A stretch of DNA of 14,338 bases from Thauera sp. UBA6194. Lineage in GTDB: Bacteria > Pseudomonadota > Gammaproteobacteria > Burkholderiales > Rhodocyclaceae. The notes beneath the pieces are model-generated. The model did no database searches and was not told the DNA's origin. It saw only the letters and a program-made list of their open reading frames with translations. Positions within the stretch are counted from its first letter, which is position 1. The number at the start of each line of letters is the position of its first letter. Where the stretch lies: positions 1 to 14,338 of the forward strand of contig DITC01000056.1 of assembly GCA_002422685.1 (NCBI GenBank), read 5' to 3'. Of this stretch, positions 6,199 to 12,932 are shown piece after piece. The position numbers were made by a program, and so were the translations under genes.

Positions 6199-6794
6199 GC
6201 CTACGCAGGGCGCGGTGCAGCGCTTGATCTGGTGCAGCAGGCAGGGGCGCGAGCGGTTGGCGAAGACGGTGTTCTCGCAGGTTCGGAGCTGGAAGGTCTT
6301 CTGCAGCAGGTGGATGCTCTCGCGCACCGCCCAGGCGTTGGGGAAGGGGCCGAAGTAGCGCGCGCCCTTGGTGAAGGCGCCGCGGTGGTAGGCCAGGCGC
6401 GGGAACTCGTCGGCGGAGAGCTCGATGTAAGGGTAGGTCTTGTCGTCGCGGAAGAGGATGTTGTAGCGCGGCGCCAGGCTCTTGATGAGGTTGTTCTCGA
6501 GGATCAGGGCCTCGGCCTCGGAGCGGGTGGCGGTGATGTCCACGCGCAGTACCTGGGCGACCATCATCGCAATGCGCGGGCTGGAGACGGTCTTCTGGAA
6601 GTAGCTGGAGACGCGGCGCTTGAGGTTCTTGGCCTTGCCGACGTAGAGCACCTTGTCGTCGGCGCCGATCATGCGATAGACGCCGGGCGCCTCGGTGAGG
6701 GTGCGCAGGAAGGGCTTGGGGTCGAAGGCGTTGGAGGGCGTCGGATCGGTCATGAGTGGTGATGCAGAGTAGGGCTTGAAACCATCTGTGCCTC

Positions 6795-6894
6795 GGAGCG
6801 GACACGGGGCATTCCTTCCATGGGCTGCGGAACTCGCTCGCTACGCTCACTCAGACAGTCCTCGCCCATTCCAGGAACGCCCCGCATCCACTCC
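6795..6894 (-). repeat. Long imperfect inverted repeat between nagZ and uvrC
   Basis: Arms 6795-6825 and 6864-6894 (31 bases each) are reverse complements except at seven positions, with a 38-base purine-rich (minus sense) spacer. In minus-strand RNA the four transition differences all become G-U pairs, giving 22 continuous pairs, a 3x3 internal loop (GGA opposite GGA) and 6 more pairs. It lies in the transcribed gap upstream of uvrC. It could be a dispersed palindromic element, an RNA processing site or an attenuator. The rest of the gap (6754-6937) shows nothing else. Confidence 0.75.
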
Positions 6895-6937
6895 AGCGCA
6901 GTTCGTGCTCCACGGTCCGTAGGAAACGTCCTGTCGA

Positions 6938-8083
6938 TTATCCGTGCTTATGGAGGACCTCGGTGCGCTGCTCGCCGATGGTGGCAGCGGTCATGGTGGG
7001 TGTGGCGCTGCTGTCGTCGGGGATGGCGGCGACGCGGTCGCGGGCGTGGACATAGGCGGCGTGGAGTTCGAGCGCGAAGGGGTCGGCGAGCCACGCGGGC
7101 TGCGCGGCGGTCGGCACGATCGCGGCGAGGCGGGCGAGATTGTCCGGGTCGGGGACCGGGGCCCAGCGGTCGAGCAGCTCGGCGGCGAGGTCGGGGCGAT
7201 TGCACACGAGCAGCATGTCGCAGCCGGCGGCCCAGGCGGCCTTGGCGCGGCCGACGATGTCGCCGGCGACGCGGGCGCCTTCCATGTTGAGGTCGTCGCT
7301 GAAGATCACGCCCTTGAAGCCGAGCCGGCCGCGCAGCACGTCCTTGAGCCAGAACGGTGAGAAGCCGGCGGGTTGCGGTTCCGGGCTGGGGTCGGCGTTA
7401 GGGTAGATCACATGCGCGGGCATCACGCCGGCGAGCTGACGGCCGAGGCGGTGGCGGTAGGGGGCGATGTCCTCGTTCCACACCGTGTCGAAGTCGCGCG
7501 CGTCGACCGGCACGTCGTGGTGCGAGTCGGCCTCGACGAAGCCGTGGCCGGGGAAGTGCTTGCCGACCGCGCCCATGCCCGCCTCCGCCATGCCGGCGAC
7601 CAGTGCCTGCGCGAGCGCGGCGACGGCCTGCGGGTCGCGATGGAAGGCGCGGTTGCCGATGGCGCGGCAGCAGCCGTAATCCAGATCCAGCACCGGCGCG
7701 AAGCTGAGGTCGACGCCGTGCGCGCGCAACTCCGCAGCCAGCACGAAACCGCTCGCACGTGCGGCGTCGAGCGCGGCCAGGTGGTCGTGTTCCCACAGCA
7801 CGCCCAGACTGCGCATCGAGGGCAGCCTGGTGAAACCATCGGTGCGAAAGCGCTGCACCCTGCCGCCCTCATGGTCGACCGCGATGATCAGCGCCGGGTC
7901 GCGCAGCGCGCGGATGTCGGCGGTGAGCGCGTGCAGCTGATCGGAGCCGGTGTAATTGCGCGCAAACAGGATCACCCCGCCGACCAGGGGGTCGAGCAGG
8001 CGCTCGCGTTCTTCGTCGGTCAGCGCGGTGCCGGCAACGTCGATCATCACGGGGCCGCGGGGGCGCTTGGTACTTGGGTTCAT
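6938..8083 (-). CDS. nagZ: Beta-N-acetylglucosaminidase NagZ (GH3)
   Basis: NagZ is a cytoplasmic glycoside hydrolase that removes GlcNAc from anhydromuropeptides in peptidoglycan recycling. The 381-residue product shows the family start GPVMIDVAG (10-18), LVGGVILFARNY (33-44), VDHEGGRVQRF (69-79), the signature KHFPGHG (175-181), the loop Asp/His (D186-H-H188) and the nucleophile region FSDDLNMEGA (261-270). I prefer the ATG at 8083 to the one at 8116: the shorter form fits the family N-terminus, and the upstream ATG is buried in a 29-base hairpin. About 30 residues after the usual C-terminus form a loose Ala/Thr/Asp-rich tail. It lies 63 bases after acpS in the same direction. No signal peptide is seen, as expected. 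Confidence 0.93.
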   Translation of the reverse strand: MNPSTKRPRGPVMIDVAGTALTDEERERLLDPLVGGVILFARNYTGSDQLHALTADIRALRDPALIIAVDHEGGRVQRFRTDGFTRLPSMRSLGVLWEHDHLAALDAARASGFVLAAELRAHGVDLSFAPVLDLDYGCCRAIGNRAFHRDPQAVAALAQALVAGMAEAGMGAVGKHFPGHGFVEADSHHDVPVDARDFDTVWNEDIAPYRHRLGRQLAGVMPAHVIYPNADPSPEPQPAGFSPFWLKDVLRGRLGFKGVIFSDDLNMEGARVAGDIVGRAKAAWAAGCDMLLVCNRPDLAAELLDRWAPVPDPDNLARLAAIVPTAAQPAWLADPFALELHAAYVHARDRVAAIPDDSSATPTMTAATIGEQRTEVLHKHG

Positions 8084-8112
8084 CTCGGGAATCTCGCTTT
8101 TGAAACGAGCGG

Positions 8113-8141
8113 TCATTCACCGCACTTTGTGCGGCGAATGA
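8113..8141 (-). repeat. 29-base hairpin between acpS and nagZ
   Basis: TCATTC-A-CCGCAC (8113-8125), loop TTT (8126-8128), GTGCGG-C-GAATGA (8129-8141): twelve pairs with one mismatch. No T-run follows in the minus direction, so it is probably an RNA stability or processing element. It covers the alternative upstream nagZ start codon (8114-8116). Confidence 0.7.
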
Positions 8142-8146
8142 CGCCG

Positions 8147-8530
8147 CTAATCACCGCAGCGCTCGATCAGCGCGAACGCGACGATGTGCTCGTCCTCGTC
8201 GCTGATGCTCAGGTGCGCACGCAGCCCGTTGGCGCGCATGTGCGCGGCCAGGCGCTCGTCGTAGCGGTACTCGGGCTTGCCGCGCGCGTCGTGGCCGACG
8301 GCGACCGCGTGCAGCGTGGCCGGCACGGCGACGCCGGTACCGAGCGCCTTGCCGAAGGCCTCCTTGGCGGCGAAGCGCTTGGCGAGGAAACGCGCCGGGT
8401 CGCGGTGGGCCCGCCAGCCCTCGACCTCGCTCACAGCCAGGATGCGCAGCGCGAAACGCTCCCCGTGACGCTCGAGCGCCGCGCGCATCCGCCGCAGTTG
8501 CACGAGATCCGTGCCGATGCCGTGGATCAT
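8147..8530 (-). CDS. acpS: Holo-[acyl-carrier-protein] synthase
   Basis: AcpS transfers the 4'-phosphopantetheine arm from CoA to acyl carrier protein, enabling fatty-acid synthesis. The 127-residue length is normal. GIGTDLVQLRRM (4-15) with Asp8 and FLAKRFAAKEAFGKALGTG (48-66) with Glu57 are the Mg/CoA-binding motifs; LSISDEDEHIVAFAL near the end is the conserved final strand. It lies 55 bases after pdxJ, the usual pdxJ-acpS neighbour pair of proteobacteria. The ribosome-binding site is weak (GGGCGA about 4 bases before the ATG), so translation may depend on the upstream gene. Confidence 0.95.
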   Translation of the reverse strand: MIHGIGTDLVQLRRMRAALERHGERFALRILAVSEVEGWRAHRDPARFLAKRFAAKEAFGKALGTGVAVPATLHAVAVGHDARGKPEYRYDERLAAHMRANGLRAHLSISDEDEHIVAFALIERCGD

Positions 8531-8585
8531 GCTTCGCCCAAGGTTTTACGAGCGCTCATCGTCAGTGGCTCTTGCCCGCTGCAGT

Positions 8586-9338
8586 TCAGGCCGCCTGCGC
8601 GGCTTCGCGCATCAGCCGCTTCATCTCGGCCACCGCCGCGCGCAGGCCGACGAAGACCGCGCGGCTGACGATGGCGTGGCCGATGTGCAGCTCGCGGATG
8701 CCGTGCAGGCGGGCGATCGGCTCGACGTTGTAGTAGTTGAGCGCGTGGCCGGCGTTGAAGCGCATGCCCAGGCTGCGCACCGCCTCGCCGGCGCGGCGGA
8801 TCTTGTCGAGTTCGGCGAGCACCGCCGGCGCCTCGGCGTCGCGGCCGGCGGCGTGGAAGGCGTGGGCGTAGGGCCCGGTGTGGATCTCGCACACGCGCCC
8901 GCCGATGCGGGCAGCGGCTTCGATCTGCTCGGGCTCGGCGTCGATGAACACGCTGGTGACGATGCCGGCGTCAGCGAGGCGGGCGACCACGTCCTGCAGG
9001 CGCGCCTCCTGCGCGAGCACGTCGAGCCCGCCCTCGGTGGTGATCTCGTGGCGCCCTTCGGGCACCAGCATCGCCATCTGCGGCCTGGTGCGGCAGGCGA
9101 TGGCGACCATCTCGTCGGTGGCCGCCATCTCGAGGTTGAGCTTGACCTGGGTGAGCTCCGCGATGCGGCGCACGTCTTCGTCGTTGATGTGGCGGCGATC
9201 CTCGCGCAGGTGGATGGTGATGCCCTCCGCCCCGCCGAGGTGGGCCTCCACCGCAGCCCACACCGGATCGGGTTCCCAGGTGCGGCGCGCCTGGCGCAGC
9301 GTGGCGACGTGGTCGATGTTGACGCCGAGTTCGATCAT
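8586..9338 (-). CDS. pdxJ: Pyridoxine 5'-phosphate synthase
   Basis: PdxJ closes the ring of vitamin B6, condensing 1-deoxyxylulose 5-phosphate with 3-amino-2-oxopropyl phosphate. The 250-residue TIM-barrel protein shows the family start LGVNIDHVATLRQAR (4-18), GITIHLREDRRHI (about 39-51), NLEMAAT (68-74), LVPEGRHEITTEGGLDV (about 90-106), HTGPYA, and FNAGHALNYYNV then IGHAIVSRAVFVGL near the end. The ATG overlaps the recO stop by one base (TGATG on the minus strand), and AGGAG lies just upstream inside recO, so the two are translationally coupled. No anomaly is seen. Confidence 0.97.
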   Translation of the reverse strand: MIELGVNIDHVATLRQARRTWEPDPVWAAVEAHLGGAEGITIHLREDRRHINDEDVRRIAELTQVKLNLEMAATDEMVAIACRTRPQMAMLVPEGRHEITTEGGLDVLAQEARLQDVVARLADAGIVTSVFIDAEPEQIEAAARIGGRVCEIHTGPYAHAFHAAGRDAEAPAVLAELDKIRRAGEAVRSLGMRFNAGHALNYYNVEPIARLHGIRELHIGHAIVSRAVFVGLRAAVAEMKRLMREAAQAA

Positions 9339-10096
9339 CAGAGCTCCTGCAGTTCCTTGAGCACCCGGCGCGACTGCAGCGGCTGCCCGCCCAGGGTGTG
9401 GTTGATCAGCATGCGCAGCAACTGCTTGGACTGGGCCAGCGTCTCCGCGCGCGAAAAATCGTCGGCCGCCATGTCGAGCAGCGTCTGGCCGGACAGCAGC
9501 GGCTGCTCGCCGAGCGCGGCCGGGTCGAGCGCGGCGCCCTCCTCCTCCAGCGCTTCCAGCCTCACCGGACCGCGCTCGATTATATAAAGGTAACGCGCCT
9601 CGGGTCGCACCGGCTCGCCGCTGTCACCCTCATGCGCGAGCCCGGCCTCGTAGCCGAGCTCCTGCAGCAGGGCGAGCTCGAAGCGGCGCAGGATGGGCGA
9701 CTCCGGCTCGCCGCGACCGAGCGCACGCACAGCCGCGGCATAGGCCGAAAACAGCCGCGCATGCGGGTCTTCGCGTGCGGTCAGGCGCACCAGCAGTTCG
9801 TTGAGATAGTAGCCGCAGATCAGCGCACGCCCGGTGAGCAGAGGCTGACCGCCCTGCCACTCGGCGCGAACAAGGGTCTTGACCTCGCCGCCACCGGACC
9901 AGTCCATCAACAGCGGCTGAAAGGCCAGCAGCACGCCGCGCAGCTGCGAATAAGGTCGCCGCGCGCCCTTGGCGACCAGACCCACCCGGCCATGATCGGC
10001 CGAAAAAATCTCGACGATCAGGCTGGTCTCGCGCCACGGATAGGTGTGCAGCACCCAGGCCGGCTGCTGCTCGACGCGCTGCTTGGCTCCCGCCAT
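9338..10096 (-). CDS. recO: DNA repair protein RecO
   Basis: RecO works with RecR to load RecA on SSB-coated single-stranded DNA and anneals strands. The 252-residue length is normal. The N-terminal OB-fold is recognisable from AWVLHTYPWRETSLIVEIFS and GLVAKGARRP (about 39-48), followed by FQPLLMDWSGGGEVKTL; the middle has YLNELLVRLTAREDPHARLF (97-116) and the conserved FELALLQELGY (about 138-148), which starts the helical domain. No zinc-type cysteines are seen, common in proteobacterial forms. It starts 15 bases after era and overlaps pdxJ by one base. A short TATATAAAG stretch on the opposite strand (9581-9589) is simply the codons for Leu-Tyr-Ile-Ile. Confidence 0.94.
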   Translation of the reverse strand: MAGAKQRVEQQPAWVLHTYPWRETSLIVEIFSADHGRVGLVAKGARRPYSQLRGVLLAFQPLLMDWSGGGEVKTLVRAEWQGGQPLLTGRALICGYYLNELLVRLTAREDPHARLFSAYAAAVRALGRGEPESPILRRFELALLQELGYEAGLAHEGDSGEPVRPEARYLYIIERGPVRLEALEEEGAALDPAALGEQPLLSGQTLLDMAADDFSRAETLAQSKQLLRMLINHTLGGQPLQSRRVLKELQEL

Positions 10097-10111
10097 GACC
10101 CGGCGCCCGGC

Positions 10112-11044
10112 TTATTCGTAGCCGAGGCTCTTCAGCGCGCGCTCGTCGTCGGCCCAGCCGCTCTTGACCTTGACCCAGACCTCGAGGAAGACCTTGCCGT
10201 CGAAGAGTTTTTCGAGTTCGACGCGCGCCTCGGACGAGATGCGCTTGAGCTTTTCGCCCCCCTTGCCGATCACCATCGACTTGTGGCCGGGCTTGTCGAC
10301 GATCACCGCGGCGTGGATGCGGCGCAGGGTGCCTTCGACCTCGAACTTCTCGATCTCGACCGCGATGCCGTAGGGCAGCTCGTCGCCGAGCAGGCGGAAG
10401 AGCTTCTCGCGCAGAAACTCGGAGGCCAGGAAGCGCTCGCTGCGGTCGGTGATCTCGTCTTCCTGGAACATCGGCGTGCCCACCGGCAGCAGCGGCGTCG
10501 CAGCCTTGATCAGCGTGTCGACGTTGCGCCCTTTCTCCGCCGACAGCGGCACGATCTCGGTGAACTCGCGCGCCTGGCGCACCTGGTCGATGAAGGGCAG
10601 CAGGCGGGCCTTGTCCTTGAGCTGATCGACCTTGTTGATCACCAGGATGACCCTGGACGACTCGGGGATCACCGACAGTACCTTGCGGTCGTCGTCGGTG
10701 AAGCGGCCGGCCTCGATGACGAAGAAGACCAGGTCGACGTCGGCCAGCACCTGCGACACGGTGCGGTTCATCGAGCGGTTGAGCGCGTTGCGGTGGTGGG
10801 TCTGGAAACCCGGCGTGTCGACGAACACGAACTGCGCGCCCGGCTCGGTGAGGATGCCGGTCACGCGGTGCCGAGTGGTCTGCGCCTTGCTGGAGACGAT
10901 GCTGATCTTCTGCCCGATCAGGCGGTTGAGCAGGGTCGACTTGCCGACGTTGGGGCGGCCGACGATGGCGACGAAGCCGGCATGGAAGGGACTCGCGTCC
11001 GGCGCGGTGGCGCTGGCGGCGGGATTGCTGGGGAGTTCGCTCAT
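10112..11044 (-). CDS. era: GTPase Era
   Basis: Era is an essential GTPase that binds 16S rRNA near its 3' end and helps 30S assembly. The 310-residue product has G1 GRPNVGKST (29-37), the switch region QTTRHR (55-60), G3 DTPG (76-79), G4 NKVD (137-140) and G5 SAEKG (168-172). A C-terminal KH domain carries VIGKGGEKLKRI. A short Ala/Pro-rich N-terminal extension (residues 1-20) precedes the G domain. The ATG overlaps the rnc stop as ATGA, giving tight coupling with rnc, a classical pair. The seven A just before the shared ATGA form the sequence A-AAA-AAA in the rnc reading frame. Confidence 0.96.
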   Translation of the reverse strand: MSELPSNPAASATAPDASPFHAGFVAIVGRPNVGKSTLLNRLIGQKISIVSSKAQTTRHRVTGILTEPGAQFVFVDTPGFQTHHRNALNRSMNRTVSQVLADVDLVFFVIEAGRFTDDDRKVLSVIPESSRVILVINKVDQLKDKARLLPFIDQVRQAREFTEIVPLSAEKGRNVDTLIKAATPLLPVGTPMFQEDEITDRSERFLASEFLREKLFRLLGDELPYGIAVEIEKFEVEGTLRRIHAAVIVDKPGHKSMVIGKGGEKLKRISSEARVELEKLFDGKVFLEVWVKVKSGWADDERALKSLGYE

Positions 11045-11712
11045 TTTTTTCTCACTGCGGCGAGCGCGAGCTCGGCCGACATTTGTTCGGCAACGCGTCG
11101 GCTCGGTCCGCGCCCCAGGGTGCGGACCCCGAGCTTCGGAATGTCGCACGCGACCTCGAATTCCTGTGCATGCGCCTCGCCCAGCACCTGGACCATGGAG
11201 TACGTCGGCAAGGCGATGCGGCGGCCCTGCAACCACTCCTGCAGCGCGGTCTTGGGGTCCTTGCTCGGCTTGCGGGGATCGACCTCGGCGAGCTGGCCGG
11301 CGTAGAGGCGATCGATGACCGCCTTCGCCGCGGCGAAGCCGCCATCCAGGAACACCGCGGCAAAAACGGCCTCCACCGCGTCGGCGAGGATCGACGGGCG
11401 GCTCGCCCCGCCCGACTTGAGCTCGCCTTCGCCCAGACGCAGAAACTCGCCGAGCTCGAGCTCGAGCGCGATGCGGTGCAGCGCGTCCTGTCGCACCAGC
11501 GATGCACGCACGCGCGACAGCTCGCCTTCGCGCAGCGAATCGAAGCGCTCGAAGAGCGCGATCGAGGTCACGCAGTTGAGGATGCTGTCGCCGAGAAACT
11601 CGAAGCGCTCGTTGTTGGGCTGACCGAAGCTACGGTGCGTGAGCGCCTCCTGCAGCAAGGCAGGGTTTGCGAACACATGACCGATGCGGGTCTGCAGTCG
11701 TTCCGCGATCAT
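11041..11712 (-). CDS. rnc: Ribonuclease III
   Basis: RNase III cuts double-stranded RNA and processes rRNA and mRNA leaders. The 223-residue product has the signature NERFEFLGDSIL (34-45) with Glu38 and Asp42, the second metal cluster DAVEAVFAAVFLDGG (from 111) with Asp111 and Glu114, and a C-terminal double-strand RNA-binding domain from DPKTALQEWLQ to SRRVAEQMSAELAL. These acidic residues line up with E. coli Glu41, Asp45, Asp114 and Glu117. The ATG at 11712 lies five bases after the DUF4845 stop; the ribosome-binding site is weak (GAGC), so coupling to the upstream gene is likely. The C-terminus (AVRKK) is encoded by the poly-A run overlapping era. Confidence 0.96.
   Translation of the reverse strand: MIAERLQTRIGHVFANPALLQEALTHRSFGQPNNERFEFLGDSILNCVTSIALFERFDSLREGELSRVRASLVRQDALHRIALELELGEFLRLGEGELKSGGASRPSILADAVEAVFAAVFLDGGFAAAKAVIDRLYAGQLAEVDPRKPSKDPKTALQEWLQGRRIALPTYSMVQVLGEAHAQEFEVACDIPKLGVRTLGRGPSRRVAEQMSAELALAAVRKK
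11044..11050 (-). other. In-frame A-AAA-AAA heptamer directly before the rnc stop
   Basis: Minus-strand codons read AGA-AAA-AAA-TGA. Seven A in register A-AAA-AAA is a known type of slippery sequence. A -1 slip here would skip the rnc stop and enter the era frame exactly at its ATG, giving an RNase III-Era fusion. The same run may simply supply Lys-Lys and an AT-rich start region. Confidence 0.6.
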
Positions 11713-11717
11713 CAAGC

Positions 11718-12080
11718 TCAACGTATCGCGCTCGTGGGATTGAGCTCGAACAGCAGACTCACGTTGGCCACGAGCGGCACGGTGCGCGTGTAATGGGCCT
11801 CGATCACGGTGTTGGGGCCCGTGCGATCGATGACGAGATCGGCGCCACTCACGCTCGAGACGTCGTCGATCTGCCCGCGGCGATCGAAGCTGCGACGCAG
11901 CTCGAGCACCGGCGTGCCCTTGTCGGCCTCGTCGGCGAGGATGCCGATGATGCGCTTGATGGACATGTATTCGTTGACCACCGGCACCGTGCGAAAGCCC
12001 ACGATCAGCACGAAGGCCGCCAGCGCGCCGACGACGAGCACGCCGAGCAGGCTCAGACCGCGTTGGGATTTGATGTTCAT
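11718..12080 (-). CDS. DUF4845 membrane-anchored protein
   Basis: A 120-residue protein of the DUF4845 family, commonly found between lepB and rnc in beta- and gammaproteobacteria; its function is unknown. The N-terminus MNIKSQRGLSLLGVLVVGALAAFVLIVG has a short basic head and one membrane span (about 9-28), resembling a type IV pilin-like leader but lacking the usual Glu after the cleavage site. The rest (VVNEYMSIKRIIGIL, TVIEAHYTRTVPLVANVSLLFE) is a small exported domain with no cysteine or catalytic motif visible. GGGGGA just before the ATG serves as ribosome-binding site. It lies 15 bases after lepB and 5 bases before rnc, in one operon. Confidence 0.9.
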   Translation of the reverse strand: MNIKSQRGLSLLGVLVVGALAAFVLIVGFRTVPVVNEYMSIKRIIGILADEADKGTPVLELRRSFDRRGQIDDVSSVSGADLVIDRTGPNTVIEAHYTRTVPLVANVSLLFELNPTSAIR

Positions 12081-12095
12081 GGAGTCCCCCGAATC

Positions 12096-12884
12096 TCAGT
12101 GAAAGCTGCCGATCCGCTTCATGTCGCTGAAGTTGAACCAGATGAAGAAGGCACGGCCGACGATGTTGTCTTCGGGCACGAAACCCCACACCCGGCTGTC
12201 GCTGCTTGCGTCGCGATTGTCGCCGAGCACGAAGTAATGGCCCTGCGGCACGGTACAACGCACGCCCGAGTGGGTATAGGTGCAATTTTCACGCTGCGGA
12301 AAATTCAGCACCTGCGGCACGTAGGCCGGCGCGTCGCGCTCGATCAGCACGGAGTGTTCGACCTCGCCGAGCTTCTCGGTGTATTGCGGCGAGTAATACA
12401 GGCGGTCGGGGTGCAGGTACGTGCCCGCCTCGTCGACCGGTACCGCCTCGCCGTTGATGGTCAGGCGCTTGTTGATGTACTCGACGCGATCGCCGGGCAG
12501 GCCGACCACGCGCTTGATGTAGTCCATCGACGGGTCGGCCGGATAGCGGAACACCATCACGTCGCCGCGCTGCGGGTCATTGACGTCGATGACCTTCTGG
12601 TTGATGACCGGCAGACGGATGCCGTACGTCCACTTGTTGACCAGGATGAAATCGCCCACCAGCAGGGTCGGGATCATCGAGCCCGAAGGAATCTTGAACG
12701 GCTCGACCACGAACGAGCGCAGGCCGAACACGATCAGGATCACCGGGAAGAAGCTCGCGCCGTACTCCACCCACCACGGGTTGGGCGCGCCGGCCGGGCG
12801 CAGCTTGCGCGCATGGAAGCGGTCGAAGAACCACAGCACGCCGGTGGCGATCAGCAGCAGGAACAGGGTCAGGGCGAAATTCAT
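12096..12884 (-). CDS. lepB: Signal peptidase I
   Basis: LepB cleaves signal peptides of Sec and Tat exported proteins at the outer face of the inner membrane. The 262-residue product has two N-terminal membrane segments (about 2-20 and 43-60), the catalytic serine in IPSGSMIPTL (Ser69), the catalytic lysine in DYIKRVVGLPGD (Lys124), and the box E motif GDNRDASSDSRVWGFV near the C-terminus. Two cysteines (NCTYTHSGVRC) could form a periplasmic disulfide, as in E. coli LepB. It lies 48 bases after lepA, the standard lepA-lepB pair. The exported flavoprotein and rhodanese in this window would be among its substrates (inference). Confidence 0.97.
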   Translation of the reverse strand: MNFALTLFLLLIATGVLWFFDRFHARKLRPAGAPNPWWVEYGASFFPVILIVFGLRSFVVEPFKIPSGSMIPTLLVGDFILVNKWTYGIRLPVINQKVIDVNDPQRGDVMVFRYPADPSMDYIKRVVGLPGDRVEYINKRLTINGEAVPVDEAGTYLHPDRLYYSPQYTEKLGEVEHSVLIERDAPAYVPQVLNFPQRENCTYTHSGVRCTVPQGHYFVLGDNRDASSDSRVWGFVPEDNIVGRAFFIWFNFSDMKRIGSFH

Positions 12885-12900
12885 GCGGTATCCGTCGTCG

Positions 12901-12924
12901 GCCGGCCACCCGCAGGCAGCCGGC
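12901..12924 (-). other. Small hairpin in the lepA-lepB gap
   Basis: GCCGGC at 12901-12906 and again at 12919-12924 can pair across a 12-base loop. No T-run follows. It may be chance in GC-rich DNA. Confidence 0.3.
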
Positions 12925-12932
12925 GGTTTCGA

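Larger units (their letters stand above)
4934..6753 (-). pseudogene. uvrC: UvrABC excinuclease subunit C, disrupted by two +1 frameshifts as given
   Basis: UvrC makes both incisions in nucleotide excision repair. Three pieces in three frames cover a whole UvrC. Piece 1 (from 6753) has the GIY-YIG nuclease: PGVYRM, LYVGKAKNLKRRV, then the HQIKRCTAPCVGL region. Piece 2 (readable from about 6195 to 5703) has the UVR interaction region (RLAFEEAAACRDQVRVLQ). Piece 3 (about 5700-4934) has the second nuclease core (CFDISHTMG, LILIDGGKGQ, DEAHRFA) and the helix-hairpin-helix tail (IPGVGPSRRRNLL). Breaks fall at codon ~186 and ~350. Removing one base at each restores one frame of 605 residues, a normal length, with no other damage. 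No good Shine-Dalgarno precedes the ATG. Sequencing error or recent inactivation are both possible; identity is certain, functional state is not. Confidence 0.93.

Noticed and set aside
7373..8668. Long open frame on the + strand opposite nagZ, acpS and the end of pdxJ
   Set aside because: Shadow of three conserved minus-strand genes; composition is typical of antisense GC-rich frames.
9579..9590. TATATAAAGG-like promoter element on the + strand
   Set aside because: Lies in the middle of recO, where it encodes the conserved Tyr-Leu-Tyr-Ile-Ile-Glu segment; no gene follows on the + strand.
9398..11305. Very long open frame on the + strand opposite recO, era and part of rnc
   Set aside because: It is antisense to well-recognised genes, has no family features, is rich in repeated charged residues typical of GC-rich shadow frames, and lacks a ribosome-binding site.
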